Assembly (NCBI RefSeq): GCF_000010085.1
Contig: NC_007712.1
Location: 3,472,001 to 3,536,000 of the forward strand
Source of the DNA: Sodalis glossinidius str. 'morsitans'
GTDB taxonomy: Bacteria > Pseudomonadota > Gammaproteobacteria > Enterobacterales > Enterobacteriaceae
DNA: 64,000 bases
Reading direction: 5' to 3'
Numbering within the stretch: the stretch's first letter is position 1; every line of letters starts with the position of its first letter. Positions 11,458 through 21,356 of the stretch are shown piece after piece. The notes under the pieces were generated by a model. It was not told the DNA's origin. It made no database searches and was given only the letters and a program-made list of their open reading frames with translations. Both the position numbers and the translations under genes were made by a program.

Positions 11458-11597
11458 CCTGGTCCGGGTTTACCCTGTGGCCTTGGTGCGCAGCGGCTTG
11501 GTTTTGATCCTGCGTAGCCAGGTGGTGTCGCCACGTATCGTCGCGTGGTATTGCCATAGGGTTGCATCCTTTGGCGCCGACGATTAAGCTGGCGGAT

Positions 11598-12032
11598 ATG
11601 AAACCGTTACGCATCCCTATCGCCCTGCAGCAGGGCGTCATGCAGAGCCTGCAGGCCAAGCTCGCACAGGCAGGGGAGTATTTTGACTGTACCTTTCCCG
11701 AACCGGCGGTAAGCTATCAACAGCGCGGCACCTCCGCCGGTACCGCCTGGCTGGAGCGCTGGGAAATCCGCTTGAACCCGCAATTATTGCTGCAGAATCA
11801 GCAACGTTTTATCGACGAAGTGGTGCCGCACAAGCTGGCACATCTGCTGGTGTATCGCCAATTTGGCCGGGTCGCGCCCCACGGCCGGGAGTGGCGCTGG
11901 ATGATGACTACCGTGTTGCAAACGCCCGTCCGCCGCACCCATGAATTCGATTTGGCGGCGGTGCGTAGATCTACCTTTCCCTCTCGCTGCGGCGACATCT
12001 TGCAGCCCGAGGCGACCGGTACGAAACAGTAA
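11598..12032 (+). pseudogene. sprT: SprT zinc-metalloprotease-like protein, degraded
   Basis: SprT-family proteins have an HExxH zinc-protease motif and a C-terminal zinc ribbon. The gene lies in its usual place between galP and endA. From the ATG at 11598 it matches E. coli SprT well ([31 protein letters not shown]). At 11829-11843 the active-site motif reads HKLAH instead of HELAH, so the catalytic glutamate is replaced by lysine. The frame then ends after [11 protein letters not shown] with an unrelated tail, losing most of the C-terminal zinc-ribbon cysteines (144 residues against 165). I read it as a non-functional remnant. Confidence 0.8.
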
Positions 12033-12142
12033 TATTCCACAATGCTTCCCCCTGATTTCCACCTGCCGGCGCGGCGCGCGTTCGATTTGTCTGTCGCGAC
12101 GCAATTAGGTAACCTGCGCTTTTCCAAATTGAACACACTGAT

Positions 12143-12850
12143 ATGCTGCATAAAATTTTCGGCCTGCTGGCCCCGCCGCCGTACTTACCTTTTCCTTTCC
12201 CGCCACGGCCAAGGTGCATGAAATCACCAATTTTAACCAGGCAAAAGCGGCAGCGGTGAAAATCAATCGCGACGCGCCCAGTACTTTTTATTGTGATTGC
12301 CGCATAAACTAGCAGGGCAAAAAGGGCATCCCGGATCTGGCGTCCTGCGGCTATCAGGTTCGTAAAAGCGAGCTGTGCGCCAACCGCATCAAATGGGAAC
12401 ATGTGGTACCGGCTTGGGAATTCGTTCATCAGCGCCAATGCTGGCAAAACGGCGGGCGTAAAAACTGCGCCAAAGACCCCGTGTATCGGCAAATCGAAAC
12501 CGACCTGCATAACTTGCAGCCCGCGATCGGCGAGGTCAATGGAGATCGCGGCAACTACCAGTACAGTCAATGGCGCGACGGAGAGGGTCAATACGGCCGA
12601 TGTGAAATGAAAATCGATTTTAAAAACAAGCAGGCTGAGCCTGCCGGCCCACGCCCGCGGCGCTATCGCCCGGACCTACTTCTACATGCGCGATCGTTAT
12701 CAATTGCGTCTTTCCCGGGCGCAAACTCATCTATTTGAGGTATGGGATCGCGCCTATCCGGTGACCGAATGGGAATGCAAGCACAACCAGCGGATCGCCG
12801 CGGTTCAGGGCAACCCCAATCCGTATGTCCAGCGGGCTTGCAGCCTTTAA
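12143..12850 (+). pseudogene. endA: Endonuclease I, degraded
   Basis: EndA is a periplasmic DNA endonuclease. The sequence from 12143 to the TAA at 12850 translates in pieces to End[28 protein letters not shown], then an in-frame TAG at about 12315, then [20 protein letters not shown], the catalytic-region [10 protein letters not shown], and [20 protein letters not shown] frameshift follows near 12650, and the end reads [20 protein letters not shown]. The N-terminal signal peptide is also frameshifted. It is a clear pseudogene in its conserved place between sprT and rsmE. Confidence 0.85.
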
Positions 12851-12948
12851 AAGCGCTGCTCTACACTAGAGTCGCTCCGCCGGCCGTGCCGGCAGGGGTC
12901 GCGGATCCGCCGCGGACGGCAAGACAACCAGGACTGAAGCCACGTCTT

Positions 12949-13680
12949 ATGCGAATACCTCGAATATATCATCCGGCGCCTCTGACCGTCGGCACCGTCC
13001 TCGCGCTGGGCGATGACGCCGCGCATCATGTGAGCCGGGTGCTGCGCATGACCGTCGACGCGCCGATAGCGCTGTTTGACGGCAGCAATCACGTTTTTGC
13101 GGCCCGTTTGACCCGGGTAGACAAAAAGGGCGTCGAGGCCACCGTATTGGCCACACAAATGGAAGATCGCGAATCGCTGCTGCATTTGCATCTGGGACAG
13201 GTGATGTCACGCGGGGAGAAAATGGAATTTACCATCCAAAAATCCATCGAATTGGGGGTAAATGTGATCACCCCATTGTTTTCGGCGCGCTGTGGCGTCA
13301 AGCTGGAGGGCGAGCGGCTGGAGAAAAAGCTGCAGCAGTGGCACAAAATCGCCATCGGCGCCTGTGAGCAGTGCGGGCGCAATCGCCTGGCGGAGATCCG
13401 CCCCGCGATGACGCTCGAGGCCTGGTGTGCGGAACAGGAGGCGGGGTTGAAACTTAATTTGCATCCCCGCGCCCAACAGAGCATTAATACTCTGCCGCTG
13501 CCGGCGCACGGCATTCGTCTGCTGATTGGGCCTGAGGGCGGCCTGTCGGCGGAGGAGATTGCATTGACCGCCAACTATGGGTTTACCGATATTCTGCTGG
13601 GGCCACGGGTGCTACGCACTGAGACCACCGCACTCACCGCCATCACCGCCCTGCAGGTGCGTTTCGGCGATTTGGGGTAA
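12949..13680 (+). CDS. rsmE: 16S rRNA m3U1498 methyltransferase
   Basis: RsmE methylates N3 of U1498 in 16S rRNA using S-adenosylmethionine. It is a SPOUT-class (knotted) enzyme of 243 residues, the same size as in E. coli. The C-terminal SAM-binding knot is visible as [14 protein letters not shown] followed by [16 protein letters not shown]. The start at ATG 12949 gives MRIPRIYHP as in orthologues; the frame is open further upstream through the endA remnant but that part is not homologous. It lies 11 bases upstream of gshB and is probably cotranscribed with it. Intact. Confidence 0.96.
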   Translation: MRIPRIYHPAPLTVGTVLALGDDAAHHVSRVLRMTVDAPIALFDGSNHVFAARLTRVDKKGVEATVLATQMEDRESLLHLHLGQVMSRGEKMEFTIQKSIELGVNVITPLFSARCGVKLEGERLEKKLQQWHKIAIGACEQCGRNRLAEIRPAMTLEAWCAEQEAGLKLNLHPRAQQSINTLPLPAHGIRLLIGPEGGLSAEEIALTANYGFTDILLGPRVLRTETTALTAITALQVRFGDLG

Positions 13681-13691
13681 AGGAGAAGACA

Positions 13692-14648
13692 ATGATTAAG
13701 CTTGGCATCGTGATGGACCCGATTTCCACCATCAATATCAAAAAAGACAGCAGCTTTGCCATGTTGCTTGAAGCACAAAGCCGCGGCTACGAAATTCACT
13801 ACATGGAGATGAGCTCCCTGTATCTGCGCGGCGGCGAGGCGCGGGCCTCCACCCGTTTGCTGTCGGTAAAGCAAGATTATGATGCCTGGTACAGCTTTAA
13901 CGGCGAAAAGGACATCAATCTGGGCGAATTGGATGTCATCCTGATGCGCAAGGATCCGCCCTTCGATACCGAATTTATTTATGCCACTTACATTCTGGAA
14001 CGTGCGGAAGATGAAGGGGCGCTCATCGTCAACAAACCGCAGAGCCTCCGGGACTGTAACGAGAAACTGTTTACCGCCTGGTTCGCGCGCCATACGCCGG
14101 ATACGCTGGTAAGCCACCGGGACGACCACATCCGCGCTTTCTGGCAGGAGCACGGCGACATCATCCTGAAACCGCTGGACGGCATGGGCGGTACGTCGAT
14201 TTTTCGCGTCAAGCAAGACGATCCCAACCTGACGGTTATTGTTGAAACCCTGACCGGTTACGGCCGCCACTTCTGCATGGCGCAAAATTATCTGCCGGCC
14301 ATCAAGGACGGCGATAAGCGGGTGCTGGTGGTGGACGGCGAACCGGTTCCCTACTGCCTGGCGCGCATTCCCAAAAGCGGCGAAACCCGCGGCAATCTTG
14401 CAGCCGGCGGCCACGGCGAGGCACGTCCGCTCAGCGATAGCGACTGGAAAATCGCCCGCGACGTGGCGCCAGTGCTGAAAAAGAAAGGGCTGATTTTTGT
14501 CGGTCTGGATATCATCGGCGACCGCCTGACCGAGATCAATGTCACAAGCCCCACCTGCGTGCGTGAAATCGAAGCAGCCTTCCCCATTTCGATCACCGGT
14601 ATGCTAATGGACGCAATCGAAAAACGTCTGGCGGCGCAACAACGCTGA
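13692..14648 (+). CDS. gshB: Glutathione synthetase
   Basis: GshB joins gamma-glutamylcysteine and glycine with ATP to make glutathione. It is an ATP-grasp enzyme of 318 residues (E. coli 316). The start is preceded by a strong AAGGAGA ribosome-binding site, and the N-terminus MIKLGIVMDPISTINIKKDS matches the family. The ATP-grasp glycine loop appears as DGMGGTSIFR, and the C-terminal INVTSPTCVREIE completes the metal-binding region. Same strand and order as E. coli rsmE-gshB-yqgE-ruvX. Intact. Confidence 0.97.
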   Translation: MIKLGIVMDPISTINIKKDSSFAMLLEAQSRGYEIHYMEMSSLYLRGGEARASTRLLSVKQDYDAWYSFNGEKDINLGELDVILMRKDPPFDTEFIYATYILERAEDEGALIVNKPQSLRDCNEKLFTAWFARHTPDTLVSHRDDHIRAFWQEHGDIILKPLDGMGGTSIFRVKQDDPNLTVIVETLTGYGRHFCMAQNYLPAIKDGDKRVLVVDGEPVPYCLARIPKSGETRGNLAAGGHGEARPLSDSDWKIARDVAPVLKKKGLIFVGLDIIGDRLTEINVTSPTCVREIEAAFPISITGMLMDAIEKRLAAQQR

Positions 14649-14761
14649 TGTGGTGACGTGGCCGCAATCAGATTTCTATTGCGGCAGTGACTTGTCCCCA
14701 TTTTGCCCGAATACTGAACACCGTCTATTTTTTAAACTTACTTATGTTGCCTAATTAAAGC

Positions 14762-15325
14762 ATGAATTTACAGCACCATTTTCTTATCGCCATGCCCTCG
14801 CTGCAGGATCCGTTATTCAAACGCTCGGTGGTCTACATCTGCGAGCACAACAGTGACGGCGCCATGGGTATCGTCATCAATAAGCCCGTCGAACAGTTCA
14901 CCGTGGAAAACGTGCTGCACAAGCTCAAGATCATGCCTGCCGACCGCGATCCGGCCATCCGGCTGGATAAACCGGTATTCGCCGGCGGCCCGCTGGCGGA
15001 TGACCGTGGCTTTATTCTGCACACGCCGCGCGACGGGTTCGGCTCCAGCATCGGCATCTCGCCGCAAACGATGATCACCACGTCCAAGGACGTGCTGGAA
15101 ACGCTCGGCACCGCCGATCAGCCCGACGATGTGCTGGTGGCGCTGGGCTACTCCGGCTGGGAACAGGGGAAGCTGGAGCGCGAGCTAATGGAAAACGCCT
15201 GGCTTACTACCCCTGCCGACAGTGAAATCCTGTTTCATACCCCTATCGCCTCCCGCTGGCGCGAAGCGGCCAAGACCCTGGGCATCGATATTCACAATAT
15301 CGCCAACCAGGCGGGTCATGCCTGA
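14762..15325 (+). CDS. yqgE: UPF0301 family protein YqgE
   Basis: YqgE belongs to the UPF0301/DUF179 family, whose molecular function is not established. The 187-residue length equals E. coli YqgE. Visible family signatures are [20 protein letters not shown] near the start and [12 protein letters not shown] in the middle. The TGA stop shares one base with the ATG of ruvX, so the two genes are translationally coupled. Intact. Confidence 0.93.
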   Translation: MNLQHHFLIAMPSLQDPLFKRSVVYICEHNSDGAMGIVINKPVEQFTVENVLHKLKIMPADRDPAIRLDKPVFAGGPLADDRGFILHTPRDGFGSSIGISPQTMITTSKDVLETLGTADQPDDVLVALGYSGWEQGKLERELMENAWLTTPADSEILFHTPIASRWREAAKTLGIDIHNIANQAGHA

Positions 15326-15750
15326 TGGCCGCCGCCGGCAGCATCATGGCGTTCGATTTTGGTACGCGCAGCATCGGCGTGGCTATTGGTCAACGCGTAA
15401 CCTGTACCGCCCGACCGCTGACGGCGTTCAAGGCCCGCGACGGCGTACCTGACTGGCAACAGATCGAAAAATTACTGAAAGAATGGCGGCCGGAAACGGT
15501 GGTGGTGGGTTTACCGCTGAATATGGACGGCAGCGAACAGCCGCTGACCGCCCGGGTACGCAAGTTCGCCAACCGGATGCACGGCCGCTTCGGCGTTCAG
15601 GTGGTGTTGCACGATGAGCGCCTCAGCACCGTCGAAGCCCGCGCGGGTCTGTTTGAGCGCGGCGGCTATCGCGCGCTGGAGAAAGGCAAAGTCGACGCGG
15701 GGTCGGCGGTGATCATACTGGAAAGCTGGCTCGAACAGTTTCCCGAGTAA
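15325..15750 (+). CDS. ruvX: RuvX/YqgF RNase H-like protein (pre-16S rRNA processing)
   Basis: YqgF/RuvX is an RNase H-like nuclease implicated in 16S rRNA 5'-end maturation and listed as a Holliday junction resolvase-like protein. The protein is 141 residues (E. coli 138). The catalytic RNase H-fold aspartate lies in [14 protein letters not shown], with conserved [10 protein letters not shown] and [10 protein letters not shown]. It overlaps yqgE by one base in the family-typical way. Intact. Confidence 0.95.
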   Translation: MAAAGSIMAFDFGTRSIGVAIGQRVTCTARPLTAFKARDGVPDWQQIEKLLKEWRPETVVVGLPLNMDGSEQPLTARVRKFANRMHGRFGVQVVLHDERLSTVEARAGLFERGGYRALEKGKVDAGSAVIILESWLEQFPE

Positions 15751-15921
15751 CGCTACGGCACCCTCGTCGCTCCGCCTGTGGCGTCATGGCCGGCATAGGC
15801 GACACGCATGCCGCGCGGCGGCACTGCCACAGCTCGCAGTAAGATTTCCCGGCCTGCAACAGTGGCGGTGTTATCACTGGCGGCAACGGCGCGTCTCTCC
15901 CGCCGCTGCCGCGGGACCGGC

Positions 15922-16116
15922 TTACTCCAGGTAAAACACCGGCCGCAGCGTCGCGCTGACGGGGCTGTTATCGGCTTTGGCGGGCATGACGTCGGTTATA
16001 TGACGCCACCAGCGCTGGCAAACCTCCGTCTCCGCCGACCAGATCGGGTTGTGCCAGCGTTCATACTCCTGATGCGCGTCGGGATTAACCTGCATTACAA
16101 ATGCTTTTCGTATCAT
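15922..16116 (-). pseudogene. rhaM: L-rhamnose mutarotase with internal deletion
   Basis: RhaM interconverts the anomers of L-rhamnose. The 64-codon frame begins [20 protein letters not shown] and ends [19 protein letters not shown] then VFYL, as in the 104-residue E. coli protein. About 40 residues between HNPIW and TEVCQRWW are missing without loss of frame, removing the middle of the barrel. It lies just after rhaD on the same strand, its usual place. The deletion makes function unlikely. Confidence 0.8.
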
Positions 16117-16129
16117 CATGCTCCCCCGG

Positions 16130-16964
16130 TCAACGCTCCTCAACGTCCAGCGCCGCCGCCATCGGCGTCACGCCAAAACGCTCGCCGAGGGCGATGAGTT
16201 CAGCACGGCTAATGGTCTGCTTTTTGCCACCCATCGCGCTGACTTTCACCATAACCTCCGCCTGTTTTTCCGCCGTGTCGATCAGGCCAAAGGCGTCATC
16301 CAGCGAGGGACCGCTGGGCGAAAATACCGTGGAAAGGCCACAGTACCAGCGAATGCGCGTGCATTTTCTCTGAGGTGGCAGCGCCAATTCCGTCGGTGCC
16401 GGGGAACATCCAGGGGATAATACCCACCCCGTCAGGGAACACCACAAGGCACTCCGTACTACCTTCCCACAGTTCGCGGGTAAAGCGGGCGGTATCCAGC
16501 TCAAGGCGATAAGGTTGGTGGCGTGGCAGTGCATGATGACCCGATCGCCGCCGTCCGTAACCTGCTTGCGCACAGCGTGGAACTGAAGGTGCGTGGCCAG
16601 CTCGGAGGTAGGCAATCCCCCCCCCCCCCCCCCCCGCGATAAGCCCCCACAGAATACGGTAACCGGTGCCCTCCTCGTTGAGTTGCAGCAGCGTCAAACT
16701 GTCGGCGGGCGAGAACTGTACGTTGCGGAAAAACTTGCCGGAGCCGGTGACCAGAAAATAGCTGCCGGCCAGCGCCGGCACCGGCGCGGATAACGTTTCG
16801 CTGCGCGGCTGAGGATTAAATTCCGCCCGGTAGGGCGCGACATCCTCGGGTGTCAGGCACAGGCTTACGTTACCACCGTTGCGCTCGTCCCAGCTTTTGA
16901 GCCACATATCGCTGGTCGCTTTGATCATGCCCTGTACGAACCAGGAAGAAAGTAATGATTGCAT
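16130..16964 (-). pseudogene. rhaD: Rhamnulose-1-phosphate aldolase, broken by a poly-C tract
   Basis: RhaD cleaves L-rhamnulose 1-phosphate to dihydroxyacetone phosphate and L-lactaldehyde. The N-terminal part ([20 protein letters not shown]) is followed by [14 protein letters not shown], and the end reads [20 protein letters not shown]. Between ILWGL and [10 protein letters not shown], where E. coli has about five residues, there is a run of 18 C on the plus strand that reads as glycines and throws the frame out. A second frameshift follows near HATNLIAL. The zinc ligand HCHAT segment is still visible. Dead. Confidence 0.88.
16617..16634. repeat. 18-base poly-C (poly-G on the coding strand) tract inside rhaD
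   Basis: An uninterrupted run of 18 C lies within the rhaD remnant and replaces a few codons of the normal gene. A homopolymer of this length in a coding region is highly prone to slippage. It could be an expanded repeat in a gene no longer under selection, or an assembly or sequencing artefact. Confidence 0.9.
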
Positions 16965-16976
16965 AATCAAATATCC

Positions 16977-18087
16977 TCAGCGTTGACGTAAAACGGATTG
17001 TTCATAGTCGCGCACCGACGACAACCAGTCGCTGCCAACCGGTACGTGATGTTGTTGGCAATAGCGATCCCACACCGCCTGCCATGGCAACGATTTCTGC
17101 TCCTCCAGCAGCGCCAGACGTGCCGTATAGCCGGCGCAGCGCGTCCGTGTGTTCCAAGAGCGCGCGCAGCAGCGCTTTTTTCATATTGTGGGTGCCGATG
17201 ACCCAGGAAGCGATGCGGTTAATGGAGGCATCAAAGAAATCCAGGCCGATATGGACCCGGTCAAACAATTTCTGCCACACAATTTCATTGGCGATAGCCT
17301 GGGTTTCATCATCCAGCAGCACGACGTGATCGCTATCCCAGCGCACCGGCCGGCTAACGTGCAGCAACAAACGCGGAACAAACAGGCTCACACTTGAAAT
17401 CTTGTCGGAAATGACTTCGGTGGGATGGAAATGGCCGGCGTCCATACACAGCACGGTCCCGCGGCTAGGTGGCGTAGGCAAGATAAAACTCCGACGAACC
17501 GACGGTGAGATCTTTCATCCCGTCCAGGACCCAGATATTCATTACCGATGCCGTTCCCAGTTCGCGGCCGAAAGAGGCAGAAATGCGACGACTGGCCTGG
17601 CAATGCTCAATCCAAAACTGGCGAATACTGTCATCGGCATGGGAAAGGGTAAAGCCATCGACGCTTAACGGATGGGAAAAGCAGCTCGGATTAAAGTCCA
17701 GTCCCAGCGCTGGTGTTCCCGCGCCCAGGCGACCCAGCGGGCGAAATGCGCCAGCTCAATGGCGTTACGCTCCACCAGTTGCTCCGCCTCCAGGTAGATG
17801 GCGTGCAAATTAAGCCGCTTCGGTCCCGGAATCAGGCTAAACGCCTGCTTCAGATCGGCACGCAATTGCTGGGCGTTGGTCGCTTTGCCGGGATAATTGC
17901 CAGTATCCTTGATTCCCCCCGTCAGGGCGCAGGAGGGATCCTCAAAGCCGGCGACATCGTCGCCCTGCCAGCAATGCATGGAAACGGGCAACGTATCAAG
18001 CAACGCCAGCGCCTGCTCCACGTTGACATCGATGTCGGCGTAGCGCTGCCTGGCCAACTGCCAGGCTTGTTCAAGGGATGGGTTCAT
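16977..18087 (-). pseudogene. rhaA: L-rhamnose isomerase, degraded
   Basis: RhaA converts L-rhamnose to L-rhamnulose. The N-terminal 140 codons (from ATG 18087) match RhaA, with [13 protein letters not shown] and [13 protein letters not shown], and end at a frameshift near 17665 (AAFPIR then stop). Later pieces in other frames give [36 protein letters not shown] and [13 protein letters not shown]. About 45 residues between [14 protein letters not shown] and SSEFYLAYA are deleted. The C-terminus [12 protein letters not shown] ends at TGA 16977. At least two frameshifts and a deletion. The start overlaps the end of rhaB. Confidence 0.88.
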
Positions 18088-19549
18088 AACAGGATTTCCT
18101 CTTGCGAATGGCTAAGCGCCTGGAAGCGCTGCCAATGATGGGCAAAATCGGGTAGTGGGCTGGCTGGTAGTGCGCCAGAGGGAAACTGCGCGTTAAGATC
18201 CGGCGCCAGGTCGCGACATCCGCCACCTCGTTTAGCTCCATGAGCTGACATCCCACATTTCCAAGCGTCGACGCCTCCACCAGACCCGCGGACACCGGCA
18301 ACTGGCAGCAATCGGCGGTCAGCTGGTTGAGTCAGCGGTTTTGGCTGCCCCCGCCGACGATATGCAGCCGGGACGGGGAAATGCCGCACAGCGCGCTCAG
18401 TTCGAGAAGTACCTGGCGATAGAGCATCGCCAGGCTGTCGAGAATGCAGCGCGCCAGCGCCGCGGCCTCTTGCGGTACCGGCTGCTGGCGCTCGCGGCAC
18501 GCCTGGCGAATGGCCGCCACCATTGAGGAAGGATTAATGAAGCGTTCATCATTGGGATTAATCAGACTGGTAAAGGGCGGCAGGGTGGCGGCCGCTTCCA
18601 GCAGCTCCGGCAGATCAGCTATCGCCATCTCTTGCGTGATGCGGTTCAGCAGCCACAGACCCATAATATTTTTCAACACCCGGGAGCGGCCGTCCACACC
18701 GCCTTCATTGGTAATATTCAGCGCCAGCGCGCGACTATAGCTAAAGGGGGTGCGACTCTCCACTCCCATGAGCGACCAGGTGCCGGAACTAAGGTAGACA
18801 CAGCTTTCGTCTTGCAGCGGCGAGGCGACTACCGCGCTGGCGGTATCGTGGGTCGCCACGGCGATGACCGGCACTCGCTGCCCGGAGGGGCTGATCCAAT
18901 AACCGGGCGTATTACCCGGTTGGCGCGGAGTCCCGAACCAGCTTCGGGGAAGCCCGAGATACGCCAGCAAGGTGTGATCCCAGTCGCCCGTCGCCACATT
19001 AAGCAACTGCGTGGTGCTCGCGTTGGTATATTCCCAATTAAGCGCGCCGGTTAGCCGGTAATGAAAATAATCGGGGATCAGCAGCAGATGCGCGACCTTC
19101 GCCCCCTCCTGCCGCTGCCGCCAGGCTTTCAACTGATAAAGGGTATTGAACGGCAGAAATTGGATCCCGGTGCGTCGGTAGATTTCTTCCCGGCCCAGAT
19201 CGGCGCTCACCTACGCCATGACGCCATCGGTGCGATGATCGCGGTAACTGACCGCCGGCGCCACGCGCTCACCCGCCTGGTCGAGCAAGACATAATTCAC
19301 CCCCCAGGTATCAATGCCAATGCTGCCGATGACCGTGCCGGCGCGATCCAACTGACCGATGCCGTCGAGGATCGCCTGCTCCAGTCGATCCAAGTCCCAA
19401 CAATCCGCCCCCTGCTGCTGTACAAAGCCGTTAGCGAATCGGTGTACTTCCTTCAGGCTTATTTGCTTCGCGACGTCATCCCAGACCGCCAGCATGATCC
19501 GGCCGCTGGTGGCGCCCAGATCGACCGCTATCACATTTCGCACCGCCAT
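18084..19549 (-). pseudogene. rhaB: Rhamnulokinase with two nonsense codons and a frameshift
   Basis: RhaB phosphorylates L-rhamnulose. It is a FGGY-family sugar kinase. The start MAVRNVIAVDLGATSGR is at 19549. An in-frame TAG at 19211-19213 replaces the Gln codon after GVMA. The frame then continues with [42 protein letters not shown] and [11 protein letters not shown], and meets an in-frame TGA at 18332-18334. After that VEASTLGNVGCQLMEL is still readable, followed by a frameshift before the end. Two nonsense mutations plus a frameshift make it clearly dead. It is divergent from rhaS across a regulatory region. Confidence 0.9.
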
Positions 19550-19865
19550 AGTCCTTGTACCTCGTAACGACTCTGGCTGGCAGTGTAGGCAGGATCCGCG
19601 GGCGCCACCTTCCGGTGGCTGCCACCGGTTGTAGAGGGCTGGCAAAATCATCAAGATGAATGTGAATCCGATCACAAAAGCAATATTGCTCACGTTTGAC
19701 GACCCGCCGCCGGTCTGTGGTTTGTGATCTTCTCCGCAAATTTTGTAACGGGGGGCAAAACCTAGAAAAAAAATCGCAATGCGGCGTTTGACGGTCAGGA
19801 ATTGAAGGCGGATGGCATTATCGCGGCATAAGATAAGGTCCCTGTATCATGCTGAGGTGCCTGAA
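19550..19865. other. rhaB-rhaS divergent regulatory region
   Basis: This region of about 316 bases separates the divergent rhaBAD and rhaSR remnants, where E. coli has the RhaS/RhaR and CRP controlled promoters. A perfect CRP core is present. I could not delimit the RhaS and RhaR half-sites by eye. Confidence 0.6.
19661..19676. promoter_or_regulatory. CRP site in the rhaBAD/rhaSR regulatory region
   Basis: TGTGAATCCGATCACA is a perfect TGTGA-N6-TCACA palindrome core. It lies in the divergent region where CRP is known to activate the rha promoters in E. coli. The site has survived although every gene it would control is inactivated. Confidence 0.75.
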
Positions 19866-20555
19866 ATGACGTCACTGTATGGTGATGATTTTTTTGTTTC
19901 CCCAGACGCTACGGTTGCCATCGAACCACGCCTGCCGCAATGGGATTTTCCCGAGCATTATCACGATTTCTGAGAGATAGTGCTGGTGGAAAACGGATCG
20001 GGCATTCATGTCTTCAACGATCAGTCCCACACGCTGTGCAGCGGCACCGTATGTTTTGTCCGCGCCGATGACCACCGCCTGTTTGAAAGCGTGGATCGAC
20101 TGAACATGGTTAACGTGCTGTACCGCGCCCCCAACGGTTTTCGTTTTTTGCAGAATATCGCGCCGTTCCTACCGGGCGAAGGGCAATTTCTGCAGTTGCT
20201 TATCGTGCTGCGCCAGGGGTGTTTTCAGGCCCACAGCGACGGCAACCGCGAGCAGCGCCTGCAAGATCTGTTACGCTGGCTACAGCACAATTTCAGCGAC
20301 AATGTCGACTGGTTGAGGCTTGCCGATCAATTTCAGTTACCGCTGCGCACCCTGCACCGCCAGCTAAAACAGTCCGACAGTGACAGCAATCACTTCTCCA
20401 CGCAATTCCGACGTGAATTCTCCCATTCGCCGAAAATGCTGCGTCAGGGGGGATTCAGGCCTGCAATAGTCTCGGCACGGGGCGGTAGGTCGCCGGGTCA
20501 CGCCCCAGACTCGCCGACCCGGCAAAAAATGCGTTTTGCAACGATCATTAGATAA
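19866..20555 (+). pseudogene. rhaS: AraC-family rhamnose activator, degraded
   Basis: RhaS is the AraC-family activator of rhaBAD and rhaT. The remnant begins with [18 protein letters not shown] and HYHDF, then has a TGA at about 19971 where RhaS has a histidine before EIV. The cupin-like domain follows ([21 protein letters not shown]). About 20-30 residues in the middle are missing. After TLHRQLKQ the first DNA-binding helix-turn-helix is deleted, and the frame jumps to [18 protein letters not shown]. The true end is obscured by frame drift. Dead. Confidence 0.85.
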
Positions 20556-20612
20556 TTATCTATAGAATTATGTCATAATCCCCTATTACCTTTGAGCTTA
20601 GGGGATAACAGC

Positions 20613-21155
20613 ATGAATGGCCTTAAGCTGCACGTTTCCGATTATTTTTTGACGGACAAAAACGCGGTTACCGTCGCCGATCGCCGGCCGCAGCCCGCCT
20701 TTCCACATCACTGCCACGAGTTTGACAAAATTGTCTTTGTTTGGCGCGGCAATGGTCTGCATACTCTCAATGATGTGCCCTACCTCATCACCTGCGGTGA
20801 TGTATTCTATATCAATGCCCGCGACCGCCACGGTTACGAGTCGGTCAACGATTTGGCCTTGGATAATGTGTTGTACCGGCGCGACCTGCTTACCCTGAAC
20901 GTTAATTGGCAGACGCTGCTCCCCGGCCGGGGTACAGGGCCGGACGAGCGCCAGGACTGGTGCTTGAGTACGCCCGGCATGGCGATTTTGCGCCAGAGCG
21001 TCGATGCGCTGTCCAAGGAATGTATGAAATCCGACGCGCTGTCGCTGCTGTTGAGCGAAACCCTGTTTTATTTCTCGGTGGTGTTCAACCAGGCCTACGG
21101 GCTTTCACCGCGCCAATACCGCCAGCGCTTTCAGAAGGTCCTCAGTCTCGGCTGA
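20613..21155 (+). pseudogene. rhaR: AraC-family rhaSR activator, internally deleted
   Basis: RhaR activates rhaSR. From ATG 20613 the frame is open for 180 codons and gives the RhaR sugar-sensing domain (KNAVTVADRRPQPAF, KIVFVWRGNGLHTLNDVPY, GDVFYINARDRHGYESV). After SLLLSETL it joins directly to FYFSVVFNQAYGLSPRQYR, which is the very end of the AraC-type DNA-binding domain. About 100 residues including most of the DNA-binding region are missing. Without them the protein cannot act as an activator. Confidence 0.83.
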
Positions 21156-21356
21156 CGGTTGACCACACCGCAAGGCCGAGCTTGCGCGCGCTCACGCCGA
21201 CGGTGCCAAACGTCAGTGACGATCCCGCCGCTTATGTCGGTCACTCTATGTAGCCACCACGTCGCCGCTTAAGCCGCTGATTTATCCATCAGACTTTCTT
21301 CGCCACTTTCGCCGGTCGGGCACGAGACCGTCACCCAACACCGTTTGCCCTGCGAC

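Noticed and set aside
13575..14414. Long minus-strand frame opposite gshB
   Set aside because: Antisense shadow of a conserved gene; no family resemblance.
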